The notes beneath the pieces were generated by a model, which did not search any database, was not told the origin of the DNA, and worked only from the letters and a program-made list of their open reading frames with translations. This document shows positions 10,142-20,516 of a DNA stretch of 64,000 nucleotides, piece by piece. This stretch comes from Sphingomonas taxi (GTDB taxonomy: Bacteria; Pseudomonadota; Alphaproteobacteria; Sphingomonadales; Sphingomonadaceae), in the NCBI GenBank assembly GCA_003240625.1, contig QFMX01000011.1, positions 13,133 to 77,132 of the forward strand, in the 5' to 3' direction. Each line of letters starts with the position of its first letter. Position 1 is the first letter of the stretch. The translations under genes were made by a program, and so were the position numbers.

Positions 10142-10153
10142 CGTCTCTTCCTG

Positions 10154-10257
10154 CTCCCTCGCCCCTCCGGGGAGAGGGTTGGGGTGAGGGGCTGCCAAGG
10201 GCGGCACCTCGCGGTACCACCCCTCACCCCGACCCTCTCCCCGCGGGGGAGAGGGAG
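10154..10257. repeat. Inverted repeat pair inside the atp operon (family D variant)
   Basis: GCCCCTCCGGGGAGAGGGTT plus GGGGTGAGGGG on the left, and the inverted counterpart ACCCCTCACCCCGACCCTCT plus CCCCGCGGGGGAGAGGG on the right. It lies between atpA and atpG. The same hairpin type reappears once between atpD and atpC. Strong structures inside an operon could set mRNA ends and subunit ratios. Confidence 0.85.
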
Positions 10258-10262
10258 TTTAC

Positions 10263-11792
<1,530 letters not shown>

Positions 11793-11796
11793 TAGC

Positions 11797-12351
11797 TTAG
11801 CCCTTCATCGCGTGCGCGAGAGTGTTGAGACGCGTCTTGATCGACGAATCGATCATCTGGCTGCCGACGCGGACGACGAGTCCACCCAGCAACGATGGGT
11901 CGACGCTGAGGTCGACGGAAACTTCACGGCCGACGCGCTGGCGGAGCTGATGCTTCAGCTCGATCACCTGCTCGTCGGTCAGCGGATGTGCCGAGACGAC
12001 TTCGGCAGCGATCTCGCCGCGATGCTGCGCGGCAAGTGCACGGAATGCCTTGATGATCTTCGGCAGCGCGCCCAGCCGGTGGTTCTCGGCGAGCACGCCG
12101 AGGAAGCTCTTGGTGGTCGCATCGACGCCGAGTTCGTCGGCGACCGCGGAGACCGCCTTCACGGCGGCGCCACGCGACACCATCGGGCTGACCGTCAGGT
12201 TGCGGAAGTCTTCGGACTGCGCGAGTGCGTCGCGCACGTTCGCCAGGCTCGACTCGACCGCATCAATCGTCTTCGCGTCACGCGCGAGTTCGAACAGGGC
12301 CAGCGCATAACGCCCGCCTAAGCTCGCCTGAATACCGCCGGATGTCTCCAC
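11797..12351 (-). CDS. atpH: ATP synthase F1 subunit delta
   Basis: 184 aa from a GTG start (METSGGIQASLGGRYALALF), which restores the family length; the longer frame upstream is arginine- and proline-rich and looks non-coding. The C-terminal signature VSAHPLTDEQVIELKHQL and VDPSLLGGLVVRVGSQMIDS is clear. The delta subunit links F1 to the peripheral stalk. It is the first gene of the atp operon, so the promoter should lie in the following intergenic stretch. Confidence 0.92.
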   Translation of the reverse strand: METSGGIQASLGGRYALALFELARDAKTIDAVESSLANVRDALAQSEDFRNLTVSPMVSRGAAVKAVSAVADELGVDATTKSFLGVLAENHRLGALPKIIKAFRALAAQHRGEIAAEVVSAHPLTDEQVIELKHQLRQRVGREVSVDLSVDPSLLGGLVVRVGSQMIDSSIKTRLNTLAHAMKG

Positions 12352-12519
12352 GGACCTGTCAATCCTCGCATGAAACCGAAATAGTGCCGCCCCACGGGGG
12401 AAGAGGGCGCGAAAGCACCTCTCATGGGACGCGGCGCGGGTAGCATCGGGTTCCCGGATTGGCAACCCGGCCGGACGGTCGGGGGGACGGGTTTGTGACT
12501 GTTTTGTCATTCACTCTGC
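12352..12519. other. Upstream region of the atp operon
   Basis: About 170 bp between the atpH start and a repeat-bearing stretch. The atp promoter should be here on the minus strand, but I see no convincing -35/-10 pair. No ORF with coding character is present; the arginine-rich frame continuing from atpH is rejected. Confidence 0.4.
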
Positions 12520-12638
12520 GTCACCCCGGGTCTTTCGGCTTCGCTCAAGAGAGCCTTGTTCCGGGGTCCACCGCTCCGCTAACCCTACGGCTTGTTGCCG
12601 ATGCGGCACGGTGGATGCCGGAACCAGTCCGGCATGAC
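12520..12638. repeat. Divergent REP-like pair (family A), one copy with a long loop
   Basis: On the minus strand the right copy reads GTCATGCCGGACTGGTTCCG then GCATCCACC: an 8-bp stem with new sequence but the GTC/CCA flanks of family A. The left copy has GTCACCCCGG and CCGGGGTCCACC separated by about 30 nt rather than 4-5, as if the loop had been expanded. It lies between the divergent atpH and dienelactone hydrolase genes. Confidence 0.7.
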
Positions 12639-12653
12639 GTATAGGAAATCAGA

Positions 12654-13331
12654 ATGACCGGCACGATGGAAACGATGACGATGTCCGACGGCGCGACCGT
12701 CGCGGTCTATCACGCGCAGCCGACCGGCGAGCGCCGCGGCGGTCTCGTGCTGGTGCAGGAGATCTTCGGCGTGACCGACCACATCCGCGACCTCTGCGAC
12801 GAATACGCCGCCGATGGTTATGAAGTGCTGGCCCCGGCGCTGTTCGATCGCGAGCACCCCGGTTTCGAGGCGGACTATTCGGGCGACGGCCTCGCTCGCG
12901 GTGTCGAACTGGCGCGGCAACTCCACCCGTTCGATCTGTCGCTGAAGGACGTCCAGACCTGCATCGACACGCTCGCCCCTGCCGGGCCGGTGTTCGTGGT
13001 CGGCTATTGCTATGGCGGCTCGGTCGCGTGGTTCGCCTCGACCAAGCTACACGGCGTCGCGGCGGCGAGCGGCTATTACGGCAGCATGATCCCGGCGACG
13101 GCGGACGAGGAGCCTAAGGTGCCGGTGATCCTCCACTTCGGCCGCCACGACCACGGCATCTCGATGGAAGGCGTCGAACAGGTGATCGCGAAGGATTGGC
13201 CGAACGCGACGGTGTATGTCTACGAGGCGGGTCACGGGTTCAACTCGGACCGCCGGAAGGATTATCACGAGCCGAGTGCGGACCTGGCGAAGGCGCGAAC
13301 GCTGGAGCTGTTCCGCGCGAATGGCGGCTGA
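12654..13331 (+). CDS. Dienelactone hydrolase family protein
   Basis: 225 aa alpha/beta hydrolase. The Cys-Asp-His triad of the dienelactone hydrolase family is visible: Cys119 in VVGYCYGGS, Asp166 in FGRHDHGI and His194 in YEAGHGFNS. The N-terminal LVLVQEIFGVTDHIRD is also typical. Family members hydrolyse dienelactones in chloroaromatic breakdown, but many are general cytosolic esterases, and nothing nearby points to aromatic catabolism. Several in-frame ATGs follow the first, so the true start may be up to nine codons later. Confidence 0.9.
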   Translation: MTGTMETMTMSDGATVAVYHAQPTGERRGGLVLVQEIFGVTDHIRDLCDEYAADGYEVLAPALFDREHPGFEADYSGDGLARGVELARQLHPFDLSLKDVQTCIDTLAPAGPVFVVGYCYGGSVAWFASTKLHGVAAASGYYGSMIPATADEEPKVPVILHFGRHDHGISMEGVEQVIAKDWPNATVYVYEAGHGFNSDRRKDYHEPSADLAKARTLELFRANGG

Positions 13332-13364
13332 GCCCAGTTCTGCTCCCCTCCTCACTTCTGCCCC

Positions 13365-13470
13365 CCCTCCCTGAAAGGGAGGGGTTGGGGGTGGGTCGGT
13401 TTCCGCATATCCGAGCGGTTGCGGCCAAAGCCGGCCAACCCACCCCCAGCCCCTCCCTTCCAGGGAGGGG
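13365..13470. repeat. Inverted repeat pair (family D)
   Basis: CCCTCCCTGAAAGGGAGGGG followed by TTGGGGGTGGG, mirrored on the right as CCCACCCCCAGCCCCTCCCT then TCCAGGGAGGGG. A partial extra copy (CCCTTCCAGGGAAAG) follows at about 13490. It lies between the convergent dienelactone hydrolase and SDR genes, where it could terminate both. Confidence 0.85.
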
Positions 13471-13519
13471 AGCAAGTACCGCTAACCCGTCCCTTCCAGG
13501 GAAAGTCGTAAATCGCTAC

Positions 13520-14365
13520 TCACTCCGCCGGAAAATCCGCCCCCAAGCTATCCGCCTTGTGCGCCTCGATCTCCTTCAACCGCCCGGCCATCTTCTCGAC
13601 GACCGCATCATACCCCCAGGCCCCCAGCACCAGATGCCGCGGCGGGTTCGCCCCCTCGGTCAGCGCGATCATCGCCTCGCCGGCCCGCACCGGATCGCCG
13701 GCCTGCGTCCCGCTGATCTCGCGCGTGCTGTCGAGCCGCTTGCCGGCCGTGTCCGCATAGTCCGCAATCTTCACCGGCGTCTGCTTCAGCGACCGCCCCG
13801 CCCAATCCGTCCGGAACGGCCCCGGCTCGACGCACGTCACGGCAATCCCGAGCGGCTTCACCTCGGCGAGCAGCGAGTCCGACCAGCCCTCCACCGCATG
13901 CTTCGACGCGGCGTAATAACCCGAGCCCGGAAACCCGACCAACCCGGCAACCGACGTGATGTTGATCACATGCCCGCTCTTCTGCCCGCGCATGATCGGC
14001 AACACCGCGCGCGTCAAAGCAAACAATCCGAAGACGTTCGCATCGAACTGCGCGCGGATTTCGGAGTCCTCGCCCTCCTCGATCGACGCCTGATAGCCAT
14101 AGCCCGCATTGTTCACGAGCACGTCGATCCGCCCGAACTTCGCCTGCGCCTGCGCGACCGCATCGTCGATCTGCGCCTGATCGGTCACGTCGAGCGACAC
14201 CGCCAGTGCACGGTCCTCCGCGCCCTCCGCGAGATCGGCCACCCGCCCCGCATCCCGCGCGGTAACCACCGCACGCCAACCGCGCGCGAGCACGAGCTTG
14301 GCGAGTTCGCGACCGAAACCGGTCGAGCAGCCGGAAATGAACCAGACGGGCGTGTCGGAGGCCAT
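13520..14365 (-). CDS. SDR family oxidoreductase
   Basis: 281 aa from the ATG of MASDTPVWFISGCSTGFGRE. Classical short-chain dehydrogenase: the cofactor motif is SGCSTGFG (GxxxGxG type), with NNAGYG, the catalytic Ser in INITSVAGL and the YxxxK motif in YYAASKHAVEGW. A probable NAD(P)H-dependent reductase or dehydrogenase; the substrate cannot be deduced. It is divergent from ada with about 115 bp between them. Confidence 0.92.
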   Translation of the reverse strand: MASDTPVWFISGCSTGFGRELAKLVLARGWRAVVTARDAGRVADLAEGAEDRALAVSLDVTDQAQIDDAVAQAQAKFGRIDVLVNNAGYGYQASIEEGEDSEIRAQFDANVFGLFALTRAVLPIMRGQKSGHVINITSVAGLVGFPGSGYYAASKHAVEGWSDSLLAEVKPLGIAVTCVEPGPFRTDWAGRSLKQTPVKIADYADTAGKRLDSTREISGTQAGDPVRAGEAMIALTEGANPPRHLVLGAWGYDAVVEKMAGRLKEIEAHKADSLGADFPAE

Positions 14366-14479
14366 GAGACATCTTTCGTTATGGGGTATGCACGGAAGAA
14401 CGGCCGGGCCGCCCATTCGGGTCCGCTTTGATCGCAAGCCGCGGGATGCGCGCGCGTCGCGACCGGCTATACCGATCCA

Positions 14480-15508
14480 ATGAGCACCGCCCCCGACACC
14501 GACACCGCCTGGACCGCGTTCGAGCGCCGCGACCGCGCGTGGGACGGCCGGTTCGTCGTGGGCGTGAAGACCACCGGCATCTACTGCAAGCCAAGCTGCC
14601 CTGCGCGCCATCCCAAGCGCGAGAACGTCACCTTCCATCCCAACCCCGCCAGCGCGCGCGCCGCCGGCTTCCGCGCCTGCCTGCGCTGCACACCGGACGA
14701 AGTCGGTCGCGACCGTATCGCTGTCGCCGCCGCCATCGCCCTGCTGGAAGCCGCCGAAGACCGACTCTCGCTGGACCAAGTCGCGGCCAAGGTCGGCTAC
14801 GCGCCACACCATTTCCACCGCCTGTTCAAGCGCGCTACCGGCGTCACGCCCGCCGCCTATGCCCGCGCCCTACGCACCGGCCGCGCGGTCGACGCTCTAT
14901 CGGAGGATTCGACCGTGACCGAAGCGATCTACGACGCCGGCTATTCCGCCCCGAGCCGCTTCTACGAGGCCGATGCGAAACGGCTCGGCATGGCCCCCAG
15001 CGCCTGGGCACGCGGCGGCGAAGGCGTCACGATCCGCTGGACCACCGCGGACACGAGCCTCGGCGCACTGTTCGTAGCCGCCACAGATAAAGGCCTCTGC
15101 CGCGTGTCGTTCGACGAGGATGCCGAAGACCTCCGCCGTCGCTTTCCCAACGCCACGATCGAACCGGGCGACGCAGCGCTAGCCAACCTAGCCGCGCAGG
15201 TCGTCGCCGCCGTCGAATCCCCCGATCGCGACCACGATCTCCCGCTGGATGTCCGCGGCACCGCGTTCCAGGAAGCCATCTGGCAGGCGTTGCGCACCAT
15301 CCCGATCGGCGAAACCCGCACCTACAGCGAACTTGCCGCGCTCGCCGGCCGCCCCGCTGCGGTCCGCGCCGCCGGCACCGCGTGCGGACAGAACCCAGTG
15401 TCGATCGTCATTCCTTGCCACCGTGCGCAGCGGATCGGCGGCGCGCTCGGCGGCTATGCCTATGGGCTGGACCGCAAACAGGCGTTGATCGAACGCGAAA
15501 GGGGTTAG
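14480..15508 (+). CDS. ada: Bifunctional methylated-DNA repair protein and transcription activator Ada
   Basis: 342 aa with the full Ada layout. The N-terminal zinc domain has four Cys (36, 40, 67 and 70, in GIYCKPSCPARHP and RACLRCTPDE) that accept methyl groups from phosphotriesters. A central AraC-type helix-turn-helix follows (about 85-180), then a C-terminal O6-alkylguanine transferase with active-site Cys313 in VIPCHRAQR. In the adaptive response, methylation of the N-terminal Cys turns the protein into an activator. No alkB or aidB is adjacent. Confidence 0.95.
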   Translation: MSTAPDTDTAWTAFERRDRAWDGRFVVGVKTTGIYCKPSCPARHPKRENVTFHPNPASARAAGFRACLRCTPDEVGRDRIAVAAAIALLEAAEDRLSLDQVAAKVGYAPHHFHRLFKRATGVTPAAYARALRTGRAVDALSEDSTVTEAIYDAGYSAPSRFYEADAKRLGMAPSAWARGGEGVTIRWTTADTSLGALFVAATDKGLCRVSFDEDAEDLRRRFPNATIEPGDAALANLAAQVVAAVESPDRDHDLPLDVRGTAFQEAIWQALRTIPIGETRTYSELAALAGRPAAVRAAGTACGQNPVSIVIPCHRAQRIGGALGGYAYGLDRKQALIERERG

Positions 15509-15511
15509 GCG

Positions 15512-17071
15512 TCACCCGGCCGGAGGCGTCTCGGCAACCCCGTCCTGTCCCTGCCCGAGCAACCGCAACGCCTCGGGCCCGACCTTGCCGGATTCCAGGA
15601 TCGTGATCAGCCGCGCGGCGGGATTGTCCGCCGGCATATGCGGGTCGAAGGCGAGCGGACGCAAGGTCCGCTTGGCGTCCTCCGCATCGCCGTCGCGTAT
15701 CTCCTGCGCGGCGACCTTGAACCGCAACTCGGGATCCTGCGGCACGAGTTCGAGCGCGCGCTTAACGCCATCGATCGCAATCTTGGTCGGCGGCGTACGT
15801 TCCGCGCCGAAGCTGTCATAATATAGCGACAACGCCTCGGCATCGTCGGGGGCGAGGCGGTTGGCCTTGACGACCCAGATCCGCGCTTTCTTCCACGCGT
15901 CGGCATCCTTGGTGGACGCGGCACTTGCGCGGCGAAGGTGGATCCTCGCCTTGTAGAGCAGCGCCTGCGCCATCTTGGGGTCGGCGGCGAGTGCGCGGTC
16001 CACGGCCGCTTCGGCATCGTCGTCCTGAACCGCGTCATAGGCCATCTCGGCGAACCAGCCCTGCGCCACGGGGTCGGTCGGATAGCTCGCCGCGATCGCC
16101 TTGGCCCGGGTGTAGATCGGTTGCGCCGTCTTGTTGTTCACGCCGCGCTCGGACTCCATGCGAAGGGCCATCAACGCTTCGGCGCCCGCACTCACGGGTT
16201 CGACGGTGATCTTCGGATCGGGGAGGCGCGAATAGGCGATCTTGATGCCGGGGATCCTCGATTGCGCGAGATAGGCGTCGAGCGACCGATCGAGCGCGCG
16301 CAGATCGCCGAACGCGGTCCGTGCCGCCGTGACGCTGGGCACGCCTGTGTTCAACGCATCGAGATAGCGCCGGAACGTCGCACCGCGTGCCGGATCGAAC
16401 ATGATATAGTGCGTCAGCAGCCAGCCGCGTGCGTAGAGCGAACCACGCTCCTCGTCGGACAACCGGCGCGATCCGGTATCGAACAGGCGTTCCGCCGACA
16501 ATCCGCGCGTCCTCAACAGACTATACGCCCGGTGCTGCGCCGCCACGCCGACCATGACGCCGTCCTTTTCGAACCGTGCGGTCGAGACGAACTCGGCATA
16601 GCCTTCGGAGAACCAGGCGGGATAGGCGGCGGCGAACGTGCCGAGCAGGAAATGATGCGCGTATTCGTGGAACAGCACGATCTGCGGCTGCAAATCGCCA
16701 TCCCCGCCACCGGAGCGGGGCGTGAAGGCGATCGATCCGCTCACGCGCGGCACATAGAACCCGGCGACGTTGGCACTGCCCTTGCCCATCAACTTGCGGA
16801 CATCGCTCGCTGTGTTGACGACATAGACGGTCACCCGGTTCGTGCCCGGCTCGGCGGGCGGAGTGTTGGCCCGGTGCAGGATACGCATCACGCCATCGAA
16901 CTGTTCGAGTTGCGTCGCGGTCTTGCGCAATGCCGTCTCGCCGACGCTCGAATAGACGACGAAATGATCCGAGGTGGCCCGCAACCACTTTGCCTCCGAG
17001 GCGGCCGAGATGCAGGCTGCACTCGCCGCTGCGAGCACTGCGATACCGCGAACCCATCCCGAAACACGCAT
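15512..17071 (-). CDS. Secreted TPR protein with gluzincin-like metallopeptidase motif
   Basis: 519 aa starting at MRVSGWVRGIAVLAAASAAC, a signal peptide with probable cleavage near ISAAS. The motif HEYAHH (HExxH, residues 135-140) is followed 16 residues later by SEGYAEF, which would supply the third zinc ligand Glu156, as in gluzincins of the DUF1570 type. The C-terminal half is made of helical TPR-like repeats rich in Ala and Asp. A periplasmic peptidase, or a peptidase-derived scaffold, is likely. It ends 3 bp from the convergent ada stop. Its upstream neighbour is a trypsin-like protease on the same strand. Confidence 0.7.
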   Translation of the reverse strand: MRVSGWVRGIAVLAAASAACISAASEAKWLRATSDHFVVYSSVGETALRKTATQLEQFDGVMRILHRANTPPAEPGTNRVTVYVVNTASDVRKLMGKGSANVAGFYVPRVSGSIAFTPRSGGGDGDLQPQIVLFHEYAHHFLLGTFAAAYPAWFSEGYAEFVSTARFEKDGVMVGVAAQHRAYSLLRTRGLSAERLFDTGSRRLSDEERGSLYARGWLLTHYIMFDPARGATFRRYLDALNTGVPSVTAARTAFGDLRALDRSLDAYLAQSRIPGIKIAYSRLPDPKITVEPVSAGAEALMALRMESERGVNNKTAQPIYTRAKAIAASYPTDPVAQGWFAEMAYDAVQDDDAEAAVDRALAADPKMAQALLYKARIHLRRASAASTKDADAWKKARIWVVKANRLAPDDAEALSLYYDSFGAERTPPTKIAIDGVKRALELVPQDPELRFKVAAQEIRDGDAEDAKRTLRPLAFDPHMPADNPAARLITILESGKVGPEALRLLGQGQDGVAETPPAG

Positions 17072-17169
17072 CGTCACGCCCCTTTGTCGAGCGTCATGCC
17101 GACGCTTCGTTCTTTGGCGCAACCGAGCAGATTCCGGGGCGGTAATCTATCCGTTCCGTCCGATGCCGA

Positions 17170-18687
17170 TCATTTTGCCGATTTGCAGGAATAGACGAGC
17201 TTTTCGTTCGGCAGCGGTGGCAATACCGCGCGGATCGCCGCCTGTTGACCCGCGAGCCGACCCAGCGCGGCGTCGTCCATGTTGCAGACGTTCGGCACGA
17301 CACCCCGCGCGGTCCGCGCGGCGGTCATCCCCGCCGCCGACAGCAGATAGCGCGTGTTCGAATAGACCCGCTTCGCCGGATCGAACGAGAGGACGGAGAC
17401 GGTCTGCTCGTCGTCCGGCACGAGCACGCGGTCGAAGCGACCGCCCCCATTGCCGTTTTGCGCACCGACATATTGCGTCTTGCCGTTCACGCAGCCCTTG
17501 GCGCCCCAGTCGATCGACACGTCATCGCTGGACGAGATCGTGATCCGGCTCCGCTCCGGGATCAGCGTGCAGATCAGCTTGCCGAGCGCGGCGTCGGGCG
17601 TCGAGATGCGGGTCTTCGGGAGCGCCGACAAGGGGACGTCGACCTCGCCCGAGGGTCGCAGCACGAACACGATGATCGCGACCAGCACGCTGACGCCGCC
17701 GACCGACACCGCCCAGATCGCCTGGCGCCGCTGGCCCCGCGATTCGAGCAGACCCGCGCTACCGATCACGAGCGCGCCAGCGACCAGCAGCAGCCCGGCG
17801 ATCGCCATCACGTTCTCGCGACTGCGCGACGCCTCGGTCCGCGCTTTCTCCAGCGCCACCTCGCGGGTCATCGCATCCTGCGTGGCGGCGTCGCGCTTGG
17901 CTGACGCGGCATCCGCGGTCGCCCGCGCATCCGCGTCGGCGTCCTGCCGCAAGCGATCCTCGATCGAGGTACATCCCGTCCCGATCGACGCATAGGGCTG
18001 TTTCGCCTCGCGCAGGAACCCGGCAAGCTCGGTATCCGCGATCGCGAACCCGAACGTCGAGTCGCCCTCCTCCCCACGCGTGATGGCAGAATTCACGCCG
18101 ATCACCCGCCCGCAGCGGTCGAGCAGAGGACCACCCGAATTACCACGCGCAATACTCGCCGTATGCAGCAACACCTCCACACCGCTCAGCACGCGGCGAC
18201 CCGAGAGCACGCCCTCCGACCGCACCGGCGTCATCGGCCGGATATAATCCGCCGCCGACCGTGCCGTCGCGAGGTCGACATTGCCGGGGAAGCCGAGCGA
18301 CACCACTGCATCGCCCTCGCTCATCGGGCCCGTATAGAGCGGGCTTGGCGGCAGGCGCGCGCCGGTGAATTCGATCAGCGCCAGGTCGCGCTGCGAATCA
18401 TACGCGATCACCTTGCCCTGATAGGATTTGTCGCCCTCGGTGGGCACGATGCCGACCACGACGTTGTCAGGATAGCGTTCGGCGAGATCGACGACGTGCG
18501 CGTTGGTGACGATCCGGTTGGGCGCGATCGCGAAGCCGCTGCCGTGCCCGAAGCCGACCACCTGATCATCGACCACCGCGATCGTCACGACGCGCACCAC
18601 GCCGCGCCCGGCGGCGGCGATGTCGTCGGCCGACGCGGAACTGGCCAACCCGAAAGTCAGCGCGAGGAGGAGCAGCAGGCGGATCAT
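17170..18687 (-). CDS. Membrane-anchored trypsin-like serine protease
   Basis: 505 aa. Signal peptide MIRLLLLLALTFGLASSASA, then a trypsin-like domain with the complete triad: His64 (TNAHVV), Asp101 (RDLALIEF) and Ser184 (RGNSGGPLLD). No PDZ domain follows, so it is not a standard DegP. Residues about 245-290 are a charged, coiled-coil-like stretch, then two hydrophobic segments (about 293-313 and 323-343), then a roughly 155-residue C-terminal domain I do not recognise. The two membrane segments imply that the protease and C-terminal domains lie on the same side, presumably periplasmic. Confidence 0.8.
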   Translation of the reverse strand: MIRLLLLLALTFGLASSASADDIAAAGRGVVRVVTIAVVDDQVVGFGHGSGFAIAPNRIVTNAHVVDLAERYPDNVVVGIVPTEGDKSYQGKVIAYDSQRDLALIEFTGARLPPSPLYTGPMSEGDAVVSLGFPGNVDLATARSAADYIRPMTPVRSEGVLSGRRVLSGVEVLLHTASIARGNSGGPLLDRCGRVIGVNSAITRGEEGDSTFGFAIADTELAGFLREAKQPYASIGTGCTSIEDRLRQDADADARATADAASAKRDAATQDAMTREVALEKARTEASRSRENVMAIAGLLLVAGALVIGSAGLLESRGQRRQAIWAVSVGGVSVLVAIIVFVLRPSGEVDVPLSALPKTRISTPDAALGKLICTLIPERSRITISSSDDVSIDWGAKGCVNGKTQYVGAQNGNGGGRFDRVLVPDDEQTVSVLSFDPAKRVYSNTRYLLSAAGMTAARTARGVVPNVCNMDDAALGRLAGQQAAIRAVLPPLPNEKLVYSCKSAK

Positions 18688-18822
18688 GCACCAGCCTTCG
18701 GGGAGTTCGCGGCGGCGATCAACCCTCGGCTCTTATCGGAAGACTCCTGCCAATCCGGTTTGGTTAGCGAATTATCAAGTCTTGGTGCCTAACCCCTTGG
18801 GCAATCATCCAGGGATTTGGGC

Positions 18823-20373
18823 ATGAGCGCATTCGGGCGTCGTAATGGCATCAGCGGGGGGCAAGCGGCCCGGCCCGCATTCGGCGTCGCACGGCCTATG
18901 CAAGGCGGCCCTATGCAAGGGGGCAACCCCGCGCCGCGTCCCGAACCCGAGGGCGGTTCGCAGTTTCCCCCGATCGACTCGTCGCCGATGCCAGGCGAAA
19001 CCGACGGTTTCGGCCCCGGCACGATGCCCGGCACGCAGATGGATGCGATGCAGCGCCTGTCGGACCGCCAGAATGCCAGCGGCGAGGCCGGCAACAGCCG
19101 CGTCGAGGGCTTCGAACAGTCGATCCACAAGATCAAGGAACAGGTCCTCCCGCGCCTGCTCGAACGCGTCGATCCGGAGGCCGCGGCGACGCTCGGCAAG
19201 GACGAACTCGCCGAGGAATTCCGCCCGATCATCGGCGAAGTGCTCGCCGAGCTGAAGCTGACGCTCAACCGCCGCGAACAGTTCGCGCTGGAGAAGGTGC
19301 TGGTCGATGAGCTGCTCGGGCTCGGGCCGCTGGAAGAGCTGCTGGCGGATCCGAACATCACCGACATCATGGTGAACGGCCCCGAACAAACCTATGTCGA
19401 GCGCAAGGGCAAGCTCGAGCTCGCGCCGATCCAGTTCCGCGACGAGGAGCATCTGTTCCAGATCGCGCAGCGGATCGTGAACTCGGTCGGCCGGCGCGTC
19501 GACCAGACTTCGCCACTCGCCGATGCGCGCCTCAAGGATGGCTCGCGCGTCAACGTGATCGTGCCGCCGCTGAGCTTGCGCGGTACCGCGATCTCGATCC
19601 GTAAATTCTCCGCGAAACCGATCACGCTCGACATGATGGCAGGGTTTGGATCGATGTCGCCGAAGATGGCGACTGCGCTGAAGATCGCGGGGGCGTCGCG
19701 GTTCAATGTGGTGATCTCGGGCGGTACCGGCTCGGGCAAGACGACGATGCTGAACGCGCTGTCGAAGATGATCGACCCGGGCGAGCGCGTCCTGACGATC
19801 GAGGATGCTGCCGAGCTTCGCTTGCAACAGCCGCACTGGCTCCCACTCGAAACGCGCCCGGCCAATCTGGAGGGCCAGGGCGAGATCTCGATCCGCGATC
19901 TCGTGAAGAACGCGCTGCGTATGCGGCCGGACCGGATCATCCTGGGGGAAATTCGTGGCTCCGAGTGTTTCGACATGCTCGCGGCCATGAACACCGGTCA
20001 CGACGGCTCGATGTGCACGCTCCACGCCAACTCCCCGCGCGAGGCCTTGGCCCGCATGGAGAACATGGTGATGATGTCCGACATCAAGGTGCCGAAGGAA
20101 GCGATCTCGCGGCAGATCGCGGACTCGGTCGAACTGATCATCCAGGTGAAGCGCCTCCGGGACGGCTCGCGCCGCGTCACCAACATCACCGAGGTGATCG
20201 GCATGGAAGGGCCGGTGATCGTCACGCAGGAGCTGTTCAAGTTCGAGTATATGGACGAGTCGGCGGACGGGAAAATCCTGGGGGAATACCGGTCGATGGG
20301 GCTCAGGCCGTATACGCTGGAGAAGGCCAAGCAGTTCGGGTTCGACCAAGCGTATCTGGAGGCGTGCCTGTAG
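18823..20373 (+). CDS. cpaF: CpaF/TadA family type II/IV secretion ATPase
   Basis: 516 aa from the ATG with CAGGGA seven bases upstream. The first roughly 90 residues are Gly/Pro/Met-rich and disordered-looking (MQGGPMQGGNPAPRPEPEGG). Then comes the helical N-terminal domain and the ATPase core: Walker A SGGTGSGKTTMLNAL, the GEIRGSECFDMLAAMNTGHD region (Walker B/His box) and LHANSPREALARMENMV. In tad/Flp pilus systems this motor powers assembly. None of the other cpa/tad genes are nearby, so it is separated from its machinery here. Confidence 0.92.
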   Translation: MSAFGRRNGISGGQAARPAFGVARPMQGGPMQGGNPAPRPEPEGGSQFPPIDSSPMPGETDGFGPGTMPGTQMDAMQRLSDRQNASGEAGNSRVEGFEQSIHKIKEQVLPRLLERVDPEAAATLGKDELAEEFRPIIGEVLAELKLTLNRREQFALEKVLVDELLGLGPLEELLADPNITDIMVNGPEQTYVERKGKLELAPIQFRDEEHLFQIAQRIVNSVGRRVDQTSPLADARLKDGSRVNVIVPPLSLRGTAISIRKFSAKPITLDMMAGFGSMSPKMATALKIAGASRFNVVISGGTGSGKTTMLNALSKMIDPGERVLTIEDAAELRLQQPHWLPLETRPANLEGQGEISIRDLVKNALRMRPDRIILGEIRGSECFDMLAAMNTGHDGSMCTLHANSPREALARMENMVMMSDIKVPKEAISRQIADSVELIIQVKRLRDGSRRVTNITEVIGMEGPVIVTQELFKFEYMDESADGKILGEYRSMGLRPYTLEKAKQFGFDQAYLEACL

Positions 20374-20412
20374 GGGGCGTTTGCTCATTGAGCTCCACGA
20401 TACCTAACACCG

Positions 20413-20516
20413 CCACCCCGGCGAAGGCTGGGGCCCAGTCGGCAAGATGGCAATAACGAAGCGCAGTCCGCAGTTGGCGACGCCTCCCAACTGGGCCCCG
20501 GCCTCCGCCGGGGTGG
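20413..20516. repeat. Inverted repeat pair (family C)
   Basis: CCACCCCGGCGAAGGCTGGG then GCCCAGT at left, and CCAACTGGGCCCCGGCCTCC then GCCGGGGTGG at right. About 40 bp after the cpaF stop, in a position suited to transcript termination. Confidence 0.85.
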
